Of a stretch of 45,453 bases of DNA, positions 34,090 to 42,712 are shown piece by piece; within the stretch, counting starts at the first letter, position 1; every line of letters begins with the position of its first letter. Below the pieces are notes generated by a model. The model was not told where the DNA came from. It searched no databases and was given only the letters and a program-made list of their open reading frames with translations. This DNA is from Blattamonas nauphoetae. Taxonomy: Eukaryota > Preaxostyla > Oxymonadida. Both the position numbers and the translations under genes were made by a program. The stretch covers positions 1 to 45,453 of the forward strand of contig JARBJD010000468.1 in the NCBI GenBank assembly GCA_033064195.1, written 5' to 3'.

Positions 34090-34914
34090 TCCATCTTTGT
34101 TTATTGCATTAAGTATGACTCCATCGGTATTGTATCGAAGAATAATTGCTTCACACTTTTGTTTTCGTTGGTACACGTTCCAGAATTGTCGAATATCAAT
34201 TGGTGAGTTCAATTGAGGATAGACTCTACTGATTCGTTCTCTATTGAATCCTCCAAAGATCCACATTGAATCGATGTTTGACTTCATATCTGCTGACAAA
34301 CTGAAGAGCTCATGCAACGTCAGAAAGAATGTGAATTTTGGTTGTCGATTCTCAAGTAATAAATCCATTATTGTCATTCTATTTTTGGATGTTCTTCGTT
34401 CTCCAAGTATTCTACGACAGTCATCTAGAAGGATAGTCGTTTGGAGATTCTTCACTGAGAAATCATCGATGTACAGAGCATCGAACAGTTCATCTCGGCA
34501 TTCATCTGTAATCTTGTTTTGCCACTGATTGTCAATAATCTCTTCATAAGCAGCTTTAGACTGAGACAATTCCAACAGAAATGGAAGTGCATCGTCGTAT
34601 TTAACTTTTACATAAGGAACGTTCAGTATTGGTTTGAATTTATCGAAGGTTGGATCAATGTTCTTGTCAGTGACGAAGACAAAGAGGTGAAACAGTTCAT
34701 TCCTAACTTGAACATTCTGTAGCTTGGCAACTTCTCGAAGAGCATTGAATGTCTTTCCACTTCCTCTGTTTCCAACGAGGACATTAACACTATTACGATT
34801 GAAATTGAGGTCTGGATGAATCTGAGATTGCACTTCATGAGAAACATTCCTACTAGATGCTTCACTCAGTTTTGCATTCACATACGCTGTTAGAGACATA
34901 TTCGATTTGTTCAT
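34060..34914 (-). CDS. Polinton packaging ATPase (FtsK/HerA, A32-like; fossil element part)
   Basis: A 284-residue open frame. The Walker A motif GNRGSGKT is at residues 48-55 and the Walker B-like TILLDDC is near residue 160. A later segment has the arginine/sensor-like NRMTIMDLLLENRQPKFTFF. Length and motif order fit the DNA-packaging ATPase of Polintons, virophages and adeno-like relatives, which pumps DNA into the capsid. It is the only large gene of the element on the minus strand apart from the right-end gene. It is divergent from the gene at 34974, with which it shares a 59-nt A+T-rich spacer. Confidence 0.85.
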   Translation of the reverse strand: MNKSNMSLTAYVNAKLSEASSRNVSHEVQSQIHPDLNFNRNSVNVLVGNRGSGKTFNALREVAKLQNVQVRNELFHLFVFVTDKNIDPTFDKFKPILNVPYVKVKYDDALPFLLELSQSKAAYEEIIDNQWQNKITDECRDELFDALYIDDFSVKNLQTTILLDDCRRILGERRTSKNRMTIMDLLLENRQPKFTFFLTLHELFSLSADMKSNIDSMWIFGGFNRERISRVYPQLNSPIDIRQFWNVYQRKQKCEAIILRYNTDGVILNAINKDGLIRRVRELL

Positions 34915-34930
34915 TTCTGATTTAACTCTA

Positions 34931-34941
34931 ATTAAAAATTA
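34931..34941 (-). promoter_or_regulatory. Polinton upstream motif (ATPase, minus strand)
   Basis: On the minus strand this reads TAATTTTTAAT, 16 nt before the ATPase ATG at 34914. It is a weaker match to the motif. Confidence 0.35.
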
Positions 34942-34950
34942 CTTTTGTTT

Positions 34951-34961
34951 TTTTTATTTTG
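34951..34961 (+). promoter_or_regulatory. Polinton upstream motif (34.97-kb gene)
   Basis: TTTTTATTTTG lies 12 nt before ATG 34974. Confidence 0.55.
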
Positions 34962-34973
34962 TATGAAATACAC

Positions 34974-35933
34974 ATGACTGAAAAGATAGTGTACCAACAA
35001 ACAGCAACGTTAAGACAACCAAAAAGATTCGGAGTGGATACTCAAGCAGCATTGAAAAAAATCTTTGCAGAAGATGACATTCGAACCACTATCAATCGTG
35101 CGTTAATTAGTGTTCCATCAGCGTTAGAATACATTGAAAGAAATGAACTCAATTGGGAAGTTATAGTGGAACAAAATGGTAAAGTTCCAGATGTTATGGT
35201 CTACGATAAAGAGACTAAAGATCTGGTTGCCGTTAATGGTTTCATGCTAGCTCCATACACAAATAGACCAGTCAAAGAGACTTACTACTCAATGAATCCA
35301 ACACCAGAAATGCGAAGACAAAACAAGTACAAAACATTCTATCAAGATAATGGAAGGAGAATCAAAGCTGTGCATCGGAATTTTGTCAAACATGGTCAAT
35401 ATGAACTACCATCGAATTACAAAGAAATTAGCTATGAAGAAGCAAAGAAGAAACGCTTGAATCAACCATTTGCGATTATGAAGAAACTTGCTGGTGAATG
35501 GATGAACAATGTATTAAAGAGATATCGTGCCAACAAAACAAATCCAGTTGATATTAGCAAAGGTGTGATTGACAATATTGTGTTCAATTCGATTCAATCC
35601 AAAGTTGGTTCAATGTTGTGGGATCAATGGCTTACAGATAATGTTCATGGCTACGATAGTACGTCAGAGGAATGGAAGAAAATCAAACAAAGAAAAGACT
35701 TTAAGGAACGGGTTTATCCACGATTTTATCAATTGATCGAGAGTGATAAAACATATTTGGAACAATTCTTCAATACATATTCATCACAGATATCTACAAT
35801 TGCTAATGATATTCAACGTCAAGCCTACAGAACAAGAGATCTCACCACATACCAATCACAAATGCCAAACTATACTAGATTTGCTCAATTGCAGAAAGAC
35901 ATGGGAGAAGATGACAGTGGAAATGAAAGTTGA
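34974..35933 (+). CDS. Polinton orphan protein, 319 residues
   Basis: The start ATG 34974 was chosen over an upstream TTG because it follows the T-rich motif. The protein is mixed alpha/beta, basic in the middle (YEEAKKKRLNQPFAIMKKLA, VLKRYRANKTNPVDI), with Tyr/Gln-rich helices near the end (YPRFYQLIESDKTYLEQFFN). I recognise no family. By position among structural genes it could be a virion or assembly protein, or a diverged protease; no catalytic triad is evident. Confidence 0.75.
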   Translation: MTEKIVYQQTATLRQPKRFGVDTQAALKKIFAEDDIRTTINRALISVPSALEYIERNELNWEVIVEQNGKVPDVMVYDKETKDLVAVNGFMLAPYTNRPVKETYYSMNPTPEMRRQNKYKTFYQDNGRRIKAVHRNFVKHGQYELPSNYKEISYEEAKKKRLNQPFAIMKKLAGEWMNNVLKRYRANKTNPVDISKGVIDNIVFNSIQSKVGSMLWDQWLTDNVHGYDSTSEEWKKIKQRKDFKERVYPRFYQLIESDKTYLEQFFNTYSSQISTIANDIQRQAYRTRDLTTYQSQMPNYTRFAQLQKDMGEDDSGNES

Positions 35934-35954
35934 TGATTAAAAACAGAAATATAT

Positions 35955-35968
35955 ATTTTTTATTTTTA
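35955..35968 (+). promoter_or_regulatory. Polinton upstream motif (35.98-kb gene)
   Basis: ATTTTTTATTTTTA followed by TATAAAG lies 9 nt before ATG 35978. Confidence 0.55.
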
Positions 35969-35977
35969 TATAAAGTG

Positions 35978-36568
35978 ATGCAACCAATTCTAAGTTGTCA
36001 ATTTACGAAACACACAAGTTCTTCTTCAGTACCAACATCAATCACCAACAATGTCATCATCGATAATAAAGGTTCGAATTCTGGAAGGTTGAATAGTGAG
36101 CAATGCGCTAATGTTGAACTAGAGAATGTTCCAGGTGTTTATGATCCACCACTCGAGACATATCCATCAGCACCAATCCAAAGTCGTTCTATCCCACTCC
36201 GAGAATATACATCTAATATTACAGCATTCAAAGATCAACTGTTGCTAGTGTACAAGAATGCATTCGCTTGTGAAAAGAAACTATTGAATAACCTAATTGA
36301 ACCATCAAAGAAACTGATCACAAACCAAAGTGATTTATGTGCACTGATTGCTACACTCACTGGGATCAACGATGTGGTGATCGAATTGGATGATTTATCA
36401 ACAAAATGTTCATGCATTAATGCTCTCCCAGTGTTTAGAACCATTTTCAAGATCCTTGTTGGTGGAAAAGATATGAGCATTGCCTTCAATGAAGCATACA
36501 ACACTATTCTCAATTATGGAATTTCATTGACGAAAGCGATACCCCGTTCGGGCAGAAGTCTCTCATGA
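35978..36568 (+). CDS. Polinton orphan protein, 196 residues
   Basis: The first 70 residues are Ser/Asn/Pro-rich and probably disordered (KHTSSSSVPTSITNNVIIDN, GVYDPPLETYPSAPIQSRSI). The rest is helical (FKDQLLLVYKNAFACEKKLL, LCALIATLTGINDVVIELDD) with two close cysteines (TKCSCINALP). No family is recognised. Its place directly before the MAPG pair and the capsid gene suggests a structural or assembly role. Confidence 0.7.
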   Translation: MQPILSCQFTKHTSSSSVPTSITNNVIIDNKGSNSGRLNSEQCANVELENVPGVYDPPLETYPSAPIQSRSIPLREYTSNITAFKDQLLLVYKNAFACEKKLLNNLIEPSKKLITNQSDLCALIATLTGINDVVIELDDLSTKCSCINALPVFRTIFKILVGGKDMSIAFNEAYNTILNYGISLTKAIPRSGRSLS

Positions 36569-36602
36569 GATTATTTCCTCGCTAAAAATATAAATGAATT
36601 GA

Positions 36603-36614
36603 TTTTTTATTTTT
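36603..36614 (+). promoter_or_regulatory. Polinton upstream motif (first MAPG gene)
   Basis: TTTTTTATTTTT lies 36 nt before ATG 36651, farther than at the other genes. Confidence 0.5.
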
Positions 36615-36650
36615 ACCGTCTCTTCAACACAATTTCTCAAAATTGCATAA

Positions 36651-36962
36651 ATGGCACCAGGAAGTTTCAACAAACTCAAAAATATTGGCAAACAATTCTT
36701 TCAATTCATCAAACCTCTAGCTCCAACATTACTTCAAGTCGGTGGTGGATTGCTCTCTCAAACGAACAGTAAATTTGGACAAACAGCAGGAGGAATTCTT
36801 AGTGGATTAGGAGGAATGATGGATTCGTACCAACAGAATAAAGCGATCAATCGAGCACCACAACAACCACAGATGATTGAGTACGAACCTCCACGAAATG
36901 CTCGGTTCGTTAATGATGATATGCCCCAGTCGTCAAACTCAAAGATTCAATTCAAAGGCTAA
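36651..36962 (+). CDS. Polinton small MAPG protein 1 (103 residues)
   Basis: The N-terminus MAPGSFNKLKNIGKQFFQFI is an amphipathic, basic helix. A Gly-rich hydrophobic patch follows (LLQVGGGLLS, AGGILSGLGGMM), then a Gln/Pro-rich tail. The start closely matches that of the next gene (MAPG, KL, GK spacing). Such small amphipathic virion proteins in adeno-like and Polinton elements are often membrane-active or cement proteins; that role is inference here. Confidence 0.7.
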   Translation: MAPGSFNKLKNIGKQFFQFIKPLAPTLLQVGGGLLSQTNSKFGQTAGGILSGLGGMMDSYQQNKAINRAPQQPQMIEYEPPRNARFVNDDMPQSSNSKIQFKG

Positions 36963-36980
36963 TCATTCACTAATGATCAA

Positions 36981-36993
36981 ATATTTTTATTTT
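36981..36993 (+). promoter_or_regulatory. Polinton upstream motif (second MAPG gene)
   Basis: ATATTTTTATTTT lies 6 nt before ATG 37000. Confidence 0.6.
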
Positions 36994-36999
36994 ACATAA

Positions 37000-37323
37000 A
37001 TGGCACCAGGTTGGTTATCAAAATTAGCAGCAGTTGGCAAAAACATACTCAGAGTTGGAGCTCCATTTCTGAATCTCATTCCCTTTGTTGGACCAGTGAT
37101 TTCAAAGATTGCTCAGACAGGTGTTGAGATGATACCAGATGTGAAATCGGATCAGCAAATCCATGCAGAAAAGATGGCTCAGTATGAACAAGCAATCAAT
37201 GAAGGAAATACAGCACTTGCGAACAAACTCAGAGACGAAATACTGAGATTGGAAGAAAAAATGAAACCTAAAGTGAGGAAACCAAAAAAAGAAAAAGTAA
37301 CTATAGTTAAAACATTAATGTAA
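37000..37323 (+). CDS. Polinton small MAPG protein 2 (107 residues)
   Basis: The N-terminus MAPGWLSKLAAVGKNILRVG is a paralog-like match to the preceding gene. A hydrophobic hairpin follows (APFLNLIPFVGPVISKI), then a charged helix (NKLRDEILRLEEKMKPKVRK) and a Lys-rich end. The stop lies only 18 nt before the capsid ATG and in the same frame, with the T-rich motif in between. A membrane-active virion protein is likely; the exact role is unknown. Confidence 0.7.
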   Translation: MAPGWLSKLAAVGKNILRVGAPFLNLIPFVGPVISKIAQTGVEMIPDVKSDQQIHAEKMAQYEQAINEGNTALANKLRDEILRLEEKMKPKVRKPKKEKVTIVKTLM

Positions 37324-37336
37324 TTTTTTATTTTTG
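37324..37336 (+). promoter_or_regulatory. Polinton upstream motif (major capsid gene)
   Basis: TTTTTTATTTTTG lies 5 nt before ATG 37342. Confidence 0.6.
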
Positions 37337-37341
37337 TTAAA

Positions 37342-39210
37342 ATGAACTCGCATATAACACATCTGACAAACAAAAGACATGGGGCCTCAACGTTAACTGG
37401 CAATAGCACAGAATCAATTAAGTACACCAGAGATGACATTGGTCAAATACAACAACAGTTAATGTCTGAACATCACGTTAATTACCTTCTGAATGATGGA
37501 GCGCACAGTACTTCTATTCAAGAATTGAAACCATCTGAGAATTCACGATTCTACAGAGGACAAGAGATAATCATTCCATTGACTGGTAATCAAGATATTT
37601 GCCAAATTGATGATTCCTTTATTACGTTCACAGTCACAACCACTTTGAAAGTCAACAATTGGAACATTATCGCAGACAAAGTTGGATCATACTCGAATGA
37701 AAGAATATTTATGTTCGGAGGACTTAAACATTCAGCATCAATCTTTAGTAGATTCACTGTTCTTCACAACAATCAGAGAATCATAAGCACTTCAAACAAT
37801 GATGTCTCAATGGAATCACACATCTACAATATGATTAAACCAAAGAGTCAATTGGAGAATCGAAAACACTCTCACACGCCTTGGGAAAATGCTTGGAAGC
37901 ATGATGAATCTGTTGCTGGTGTCTATATTCCATTATCATCTTTCACTACAGTGTCACAAGCTGGTGCTTTCATGGACACAATTGACGTACCAATTCGTAT
38001 ATCAATCAATCTTGAAGATCTTCTGATTTTCTCAGGGATGACTGACTATCCAAGATGTCTCTTTGGTGATTTGAAATTGAGTGTTTACATTAATGAGGAT
38101 GCGTTCGTGTGTTGTCCTGTAAATCCTGAACTCACTTTGAAAAATACACTTTCATCCTTCTTTAATGTTGGCTTAACAAGACCACCAATTCATCATGCGA
38201 TCGCTGATTGTCACCAACATCGTCCATGGTTTTTCCATTCTCTACTAGCAAACTGCACCAAGAATTTCGTTCAGATTGGTCAATCATTTAGGATATCAGC
38301 AGTGACTCAAGACATTTATTACAACTCAGCAGGAACAGTTGCTAAAGAACCAGAATTTGTGGATCAGTATATATCATTGAACATTATTGATTACCGCGTT
38401 GATGATGTGTATTGCATGAGTGCTGGATACCAAATGAAAGAAATAGTGAAAGAGAATCTGAAGAAAATGTATCAGGATCGTCCAGGTACAATTCCAGCAG
38501 AAAAGATATCGTTCTATCCATTTCAGAAGACACCAACGGCAACAGGTATTGATTGTACACAGCAAATGGTTCTCGTTAATGCCAAGGATATTATGCTCCT
38601 CTTCCGTCATTACGATAATGAAGTCACTTGTTTCCACAACCCAATGCAGAAAGATCTTCGTGTGCATCTCCTCGACAAATACTATCCAGATAACTGGACA
38701 TCAACCATTGGAGCTCGCTTCTATCAGTTCGCATTATCAACTCTCAATCTTGATTCATACCTGACAGTTCCTGATGATTTGGAGCGATCACTGACGGATT
38801 CTCTTGTTGAGGAACAACTCGAAGGTGATGGAACATATACTGGAGAAAAAATGACAAGAGTGCGACCGATTCACGACAATACTGACTTCCTCTTGTGCTT
38901 CTCAACTCAAAGAAGTGGATGTCCGACAAACTGTAATGATTCCATTAGTTCCAGAGGTCAGAATATTCCAGTCACTTTGAGATCAAGTCCGATTTATCAA
39001 GGTGATATTGATACATACTATAATGTTCTCGATCCAAGTCAAAAGGGTGGTGATATGACAACATTTACTCATCCTCCAGCACCGATACTAGCGACAACTG
39101 CAACAACGTGGTGGGTATTACGATTCAGTAATGATATCCCTATTGTTGAATACTATCCAAATCACACATTGAAAGCACTCCACAAGGAACTTGGAATAAT
39201 GAAATCATAA
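37342..39210 (+). CDS. Polinton major capsid protein, double jelly-roll (fossil element part)
   Basis: A 622-residue open frame of the right size for a double-jelly-roll capsid protein. The text is beta-rich throughout with few helices: ICQIDDSFITFTVTTTLKVN, GVYIPLSSFTTVSQAGAFMD, VPIRISINLEDLLIFSG, LFGDLKLSVYINEDAF. The end region (PPAPILATTATTWWVLRF, VEYYPNHTLKALHKELG) is matched by the next gene. The protein would form the hexon-like capsomers of the particle. The frame looks whole. Confidence 0.85.
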   Translation: MNSHITHLTNKRHGASTLTGNSTESIKYTRDDIGQIQQQLMSEHHVNYLLNDGAHSTSIQELKPSENSRFYRGQEIIIPLTGNQDICQIDDSFITFTVTTTLKVNNWNIIADKVGSYSNERIFMFGGLKHSASIFSRFTVLHNNQRIISTSNNDVSMESHIYNMIKPKSQLENRKHSHTPWENAWKHDESVAGVYIPLSSFTTVSQAGAFMDTIDVPIRISINLEDLLIFSGMTDYPRCLFGDLKLSVYINEDAFVCCPVNPELTLKNTLSSFFNVGLTRPPIHHAIADCHQHRPWFFHSLLANCTKNFVQIGQSFRISAVTQDIYYNSAGTVAKEPEFVDQYISLNIIDYRVDDVYCMSAGYQMKEIVKENLKKMYQDRPGTIPAEKISFYPFQKTPTATGIDCTQQMVLVNAKDIMLLFRHYDNEVTCFHNPMQKDLRVHLLDKYYPDNWTSTIGARFYQFALSTLNLDSYLTVPDDLERSLTDSLVEEQLEGDGTYTGEKMTRVRPIHDNTDFLLCFSTQRSGCPTNCNDSISSRGQNIPVTLRSSPIYQGDIDTYYNVLDPSQKGGDMTTFTHPPAPILATTATTWWVLRFSNDIPIVEYYPNHTLKALHKELGIMKS

Positions 39211-39236
39211 AACAGTCAAAGAAAATAATGAAATTG

Positions 39237-39250
39237 TATTTTTATTTTTC
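39237..39250 (+). promoter_or_regulatory. Polinton upstream motif (second capsid-like gene)
   Basis: TATTTTTATTTTTC followed by TATAA lies 5 nt before ATG 39256. Confidence 0.6.
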
Positions 39251-39255
39251 TATAA

Positions 39256-40939
39256 ATGAGAAGTATCAGATCTAATCAATCCAAACCAACATCGACACTA
39301 ATTGAACAAATTGAAGTGCAATCGTATATGCCCAAAACAGTGGGATTCAGAACCTCATGTCTATTCTATTCAAGAAGTACATCCAACAAATCCTCCAATG
39401 CCATGCCGAATCACAGATGAAATTGAAGTTCCATTGTGCTATGACGGTCATGATGTGACTGAGTTTTCGAAGTGTCATTTGCGTATCGATCTCACAGTTA
39501 CCGTTCCTTATTCGAAACCAACTAGTGCATCTGGGCAATATGTTGGAATGTATGGAATGTTCTACGGATTTAAATCATCATCAGATGCAATTCGAGACAT
39601 GAGACTCATTGATAGTCAAGGAAATATTATTGACAATTCACTTCAGAATAATCATGTTCACGAATCATTTCTTTATCACACTTTCAAGTCGCATGAAGAG
39701 AAAAACAACATGAAGCATTGCTACAGCCTTTGGGAAAATGTTCAGAGAATGGATCCAAGCGTATGTGGATACTATCATTGTCCAGTCGATGCTGCTTCTT
39801 CAAACATCACATTTACGATACCACTGGTTATTCCATTTGTGAATCTCCTGCCATTAAGTACTTTCGATCAGTATCCAAATTCCATCTTTGGCAAATCTCC
39901 GATTGAGATTTCATTTAACAACTGATTCACTTGTGTATTGTCCTATTCGAGTTTCTACAATCGTAAGGAAAACACTTGAAAACAGTATCGATCAAAATCC
40001 AAGTAAATCGATATCAACTCTGTCAAGTCAATCCGAAACAGAATTAATGTACGATGGAGACTTCTCGACATTGACACAAGAGTTTACACAGATCGGGAAT
40101 CCAGTTCAACGAATTCAGTATTTTCAACCAGCATCATCAGGTACTGTGAAATATATCGCTACATCGACAACAATTTCCACCGTTCTTTCTTCATCAGTTG
40201 ATAAAGTCACTTCGATTTGTTACGGATATCAAATCACTGATGCAACAAAGCAATCACTGATCAACACATATTCAAAGACTCTTTATGTTCTGAAAGCTGA
40301 AAGAATTGACACACAGTCATTTCAATCAAAAGCAAATGCCATGGGAGTGAGATCAAACATCAGTATCAAACTCAACAATCTCATGAATCTCATGTGCTTA
40401 TTCCCTGAAAGACCAAACGAGTGTACAGTCTTCAGAAATCCTCAATATGTTGGTCAATTCGAAATGCTTGGATCCAACTTCCTAATTTCCCAATGTCAAC
40501 AATCTCACCAGAGTTCTATCAAATGATGATGGTGAATGGTGATTTCATTGGATGTTCAGCGACAGAAGAGTTTGAAAATTCAATTTGTTCCACTCGAGTA
40601 TTTCACGACAGAGGAAAAGATTACAAGAGAACAAGACCAGTGACAGATGCAACTTGTTTCACATTTATGGTTCCAACAGATCGAAGTGAAATTGCAGGTG
40701 GTGAAGAAGGTATATCGACAGCAGAATCAGTCAATATTGTCTACAGAGGAACACCAATCAATCAAGGCGCTCTGGATCCATATTTCACCTCAACTCCAGA
40801 AGGTCCTCCTCCACCGATTTTGGCACTACATCAAGCTACATACTGGTTGTTCTGGATTGAAAATGGACAACCTCGAGTGCGATATGTCATTGATCGTCGA
40901 CTCCAAGAAGCATTTGAAGAAGTGAAGAGAGGATACTGA
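39256..40939 (+). CDS. Second double-jelly-roll capsid-like paralog (fossil)
   Basis: This gene directly follows the major capsid gene and has its own T-rich upstream motif. Its beta-rich text parallels the capsid protein: CYSLWENVQRMDPSVCGYYH against HTPWENAWKHDESVAGVYIP, and PPPPILALHQATYWLFWIEN against PPAPILATTATTWWVLRFSN, each at the corresponding place. It also carries VGMYGMFYGFKSSSDAIRDM and CYGYQITDATKQSLINTYSK. It is therefore most likely a duplicated capsid gene. The region is not a single open frame as it stands. Confidence 0.75.
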
Positions 40940-40954
40940 ATCTATCAAATATGA

Positions 40955-40967
40955 AATTTTAATTTTG
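40955..40967 (+). promoter_or_regulatory. Polinton upstream motif (40.98-kb gene)
   Basis: AATTTTAATTTTG lies 12 nt before ATG 40980; a weaker match. Confidence 0.45.
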
Positions 40968-40979
40968 TTTAAAACAGTA

Positions 40980-41390
40980 ATGGTCAAACGTTATTTCTCT
41001 ATTCAAAAATCAAACACTGCTCAATTCCCTCCTGATTTTACCAATTCCAGAAAACAAAAATATGTTCACTTTCTCGACTGTAAACTCATTCATGTGAAGG
41101 AAGAAATTGGTGATTCGTCAACAGTCATCTCCAAAGATATTCCTCAGAATTTCACAATCCACGCTGATTGGATTCAGACAGATGCACACAATGATTCTTA
41201 CGTTGCTTTCTGTAACGAACAGATTGCGAAACGAAAGAAGTGGGAATTAAGCACTCGACAGTCAATAGTGAAGATCTGGTTCAAAGACAGTTCTGGTGAA
41301 TCAATCGAGATGGAGACAACGGAGACAATTAATGGAAAAATAACCAAAGAGTACTATGAATTTCTGGTTGATCTCATGTTGGAATACTAA
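40980..41390 (+). CDS. Polinton small beta-rich protein, possible minor capsid (penton) protein
   Basis: A 136-residue open frame; ATG 40980 is preferred over an upstream TTG. The text is strand-rich (KYVHFLDCKLIHVKEEIGDS, NFTIHADWIQTDAHNDSYVA, SIVKIWFKDSSGESIEME) and of a length that could hold one jelly roll. Polintons usually carry a single-jelly-roll penton protein close to the major capsid gene, and this is the best candidate here. Only position and strand pattern support it. TAA is followed at once by TGA. Confidence 0.45.
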   Translation: MVKRYFSIQKSNTAQFPPDFTNSRKQKYVHFLDCKLIHVKEEIGDSSTVISKDIPQNFTIHADWIQTDAHNDSYVAFCNEQIAKRKKWELSTRQSIVKIWFKDSSGESIEMETTETINGKITKEYYEFLVDLMLEY

Positions 41391-41395
41391 TGATG

Positions 41396-41760
41396 ACATA
41401 TATTTTTGTCCGAACCTTAATGAAAGACAAAAATACGTGAAGGTTAGTTCCATTTTACGTTCGTGAGAGTTTCCGTAAGACAACCCGATACTCCTTTGGG
41501 GATCATTCTATCGTGATCCTACTTAATGACTAACACTGGCGAAGTCCTTGAAGGCATAAGCATTGGGTGGGCATGATTTACGGTCACATCTAAGTGATGC
41601 CAACATGAACCCCGGAGCGGATTTATTAAATCCACCGTCTCCAACACAACCTCCAAGTAGTTCTACGCATTAATCACAAGGGCACCATTTTGCCTGAGCA
41701 TCAAGGGAAATTACGTCGAGGTCTCACACTTGAACATTTTGGACCTACTCTTCATATGCG
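41396..41760 (+). ncRNA. Structured noncoding block inside the Polinton
   Basis: This stretch has no open frame and is clearly less A+T-rich than its surroundings. It holds several perfect or near-perfect hairpins: TATTTTTGTC/GACAAAAATA (41401-41410 with 41426-41435), GGATCA/TGATCC (41500-41505 with 41514-41519), GGTCAC/GTGA-TG-CC (41582-41601), and GGATTT/AAATCC (41619-41633) enclosed by GGAG/CTCC (41614-41617 with 41639-41642). I could not match it to tRNA, rRNA, snRNA, SRP RNA, RNase P RNA or known ribozyme cores by eye. Which strand is transcribed is unknown. Confidence 0.4.
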
Positions 41761-42030
41761 AAATAAAAATCCGAAAAAATAAATCGGCCTTAATTTTGAA
41801 AATTCCCATAAGTCCAGATAATGTTGTCAGATCACTCTAGAAACATGATAAATGAACTTGCCGTGTCGATATTGACCTTGTTGGTACAATTTTGGGTGGT
41901 CACAAAATAAAGGTCAATTTTTAAAAATTCATTTTTTTATTCTCTATGGAGTTACTTCATCAGAGTGGTGGACTTTTCAAAATGAAAATCAAATTTTGAC
42001 CTGGGGCACCTAGTCCACCTGGGTCACCAT
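41761..42030. other. A+T-rich noncoding part of the Polinton
   Basis: No open frame. It contains GGACTTTTC and GACCTGGGGCACCTAGTCCA with a partly repeated CACCTGGGTCACC. TTAGTCCGG at 42031-42039 is the inverse of CCGGACTAA at 42952-42960, which might mark related ends, but the match is short. Confidence 0.35.
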
Positions 42031-42694
42031 TTAGTCCGGAATAATCAATGAGGAGAAAAATAATCTATTCGTCATTATTGATTCGGAGATTCGTCGATGG
42101 AGTTCTTGATCTGTCTTTCCTCTCAAGTGAGGTTTTCTCTTTGCTCTAAACCATTCATCAAGTCTCGCTTTGTAAACTTTATCATCACCAATCACTCGAT
42201 AGTGAAAAGGAATGTGTACTTTCTTGTACTCATCAATGAGTTCACAATTATGCTTTCTCAGTTCATTTTCAACAAAACGATTGAGTGTAATGCATACGCT
42301 TCATCTTATGTGTTCTGACTCCTTTCATCCATTGTGATGGTTTGATTCTCCATTCAACTCCTTCATGAAGATATTTCACTACTGACTCTGATGTTTTGTA
42401 TTCACCAACGAGTTCACAATTCTCACTGTGTAGTGACTCAATGAATTTTTCTTTATTGCAACAGTTATCGAATCTGTGATACATGTTTGGATTCAGATGT
42501 GGTCTTGCTCCTTTAATGAAAGTAGGAATGTAAACTCGATAAATCTCATCAGGTTTATCTTCACTCGCATAATCGAAAGTACCATGTGCCAAATATGAGG
42601 TTCCAGAACGATTCAGAACTGGTTCGGTGATTAGTATTAATTTTTCATTCTTTAGAGTCTCGTTAAGTTTGTTTGGTGTAAGCTGATTCGTCAT
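42031..42694 (-). CDS. Polinton right-end gene, possibly a treble-clef/DUF723-like repeat protein (fossil)
   Basis: The start is ATG 42694, just after a T-rich motif on the minus strand. The visible module FIESLHSENCELVGEYKTSE, SVVKYLHEGVEWRIKPSQWM has the spacing of DUF723-like DNA-binding modules seen in phage and virus endonuclease-like proteins (E..CEL..EY......V.........I.PS). No zinc-binding Cys pairs or nuclease motif are evident, so this is tentative. The region is broken. Confidence 0.4.
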
Positions 42695-42700
42695 TTAATA

Positions 42701-42712
42701 CAAAATAAAAAA
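42701..42712 (-). promoter_or_regulatory. Polinton upstream motif (right-end gene, minus strand)
   Basis: On the minus strand this reads TTTTTTATTTTG, 6 nt before ATG 42694. Confidence 0.55.

Noticed and set aside
34244-34722. Plus-strand ORFs opposite the ATPase
   Set aside because: They are antisense to a well-supported packaging ATPase and have no features of their own.
41590-41640. tRNA-Ile-like anticodon arm in the structured Polinton block
   Set aside because: On the minus strand a 5-bp stem with a TTAATAA loop can be drawn, but no D arm, T arm or acceptor stem pairs around it.
41460-41720. 18S rRNA-like fragment (GGAGTATCGG...GAAACT and AAGGGCACCA)
   Set aside because: Only scattered short words resemble rRNA; order and strand do not match a real rRNA segment.
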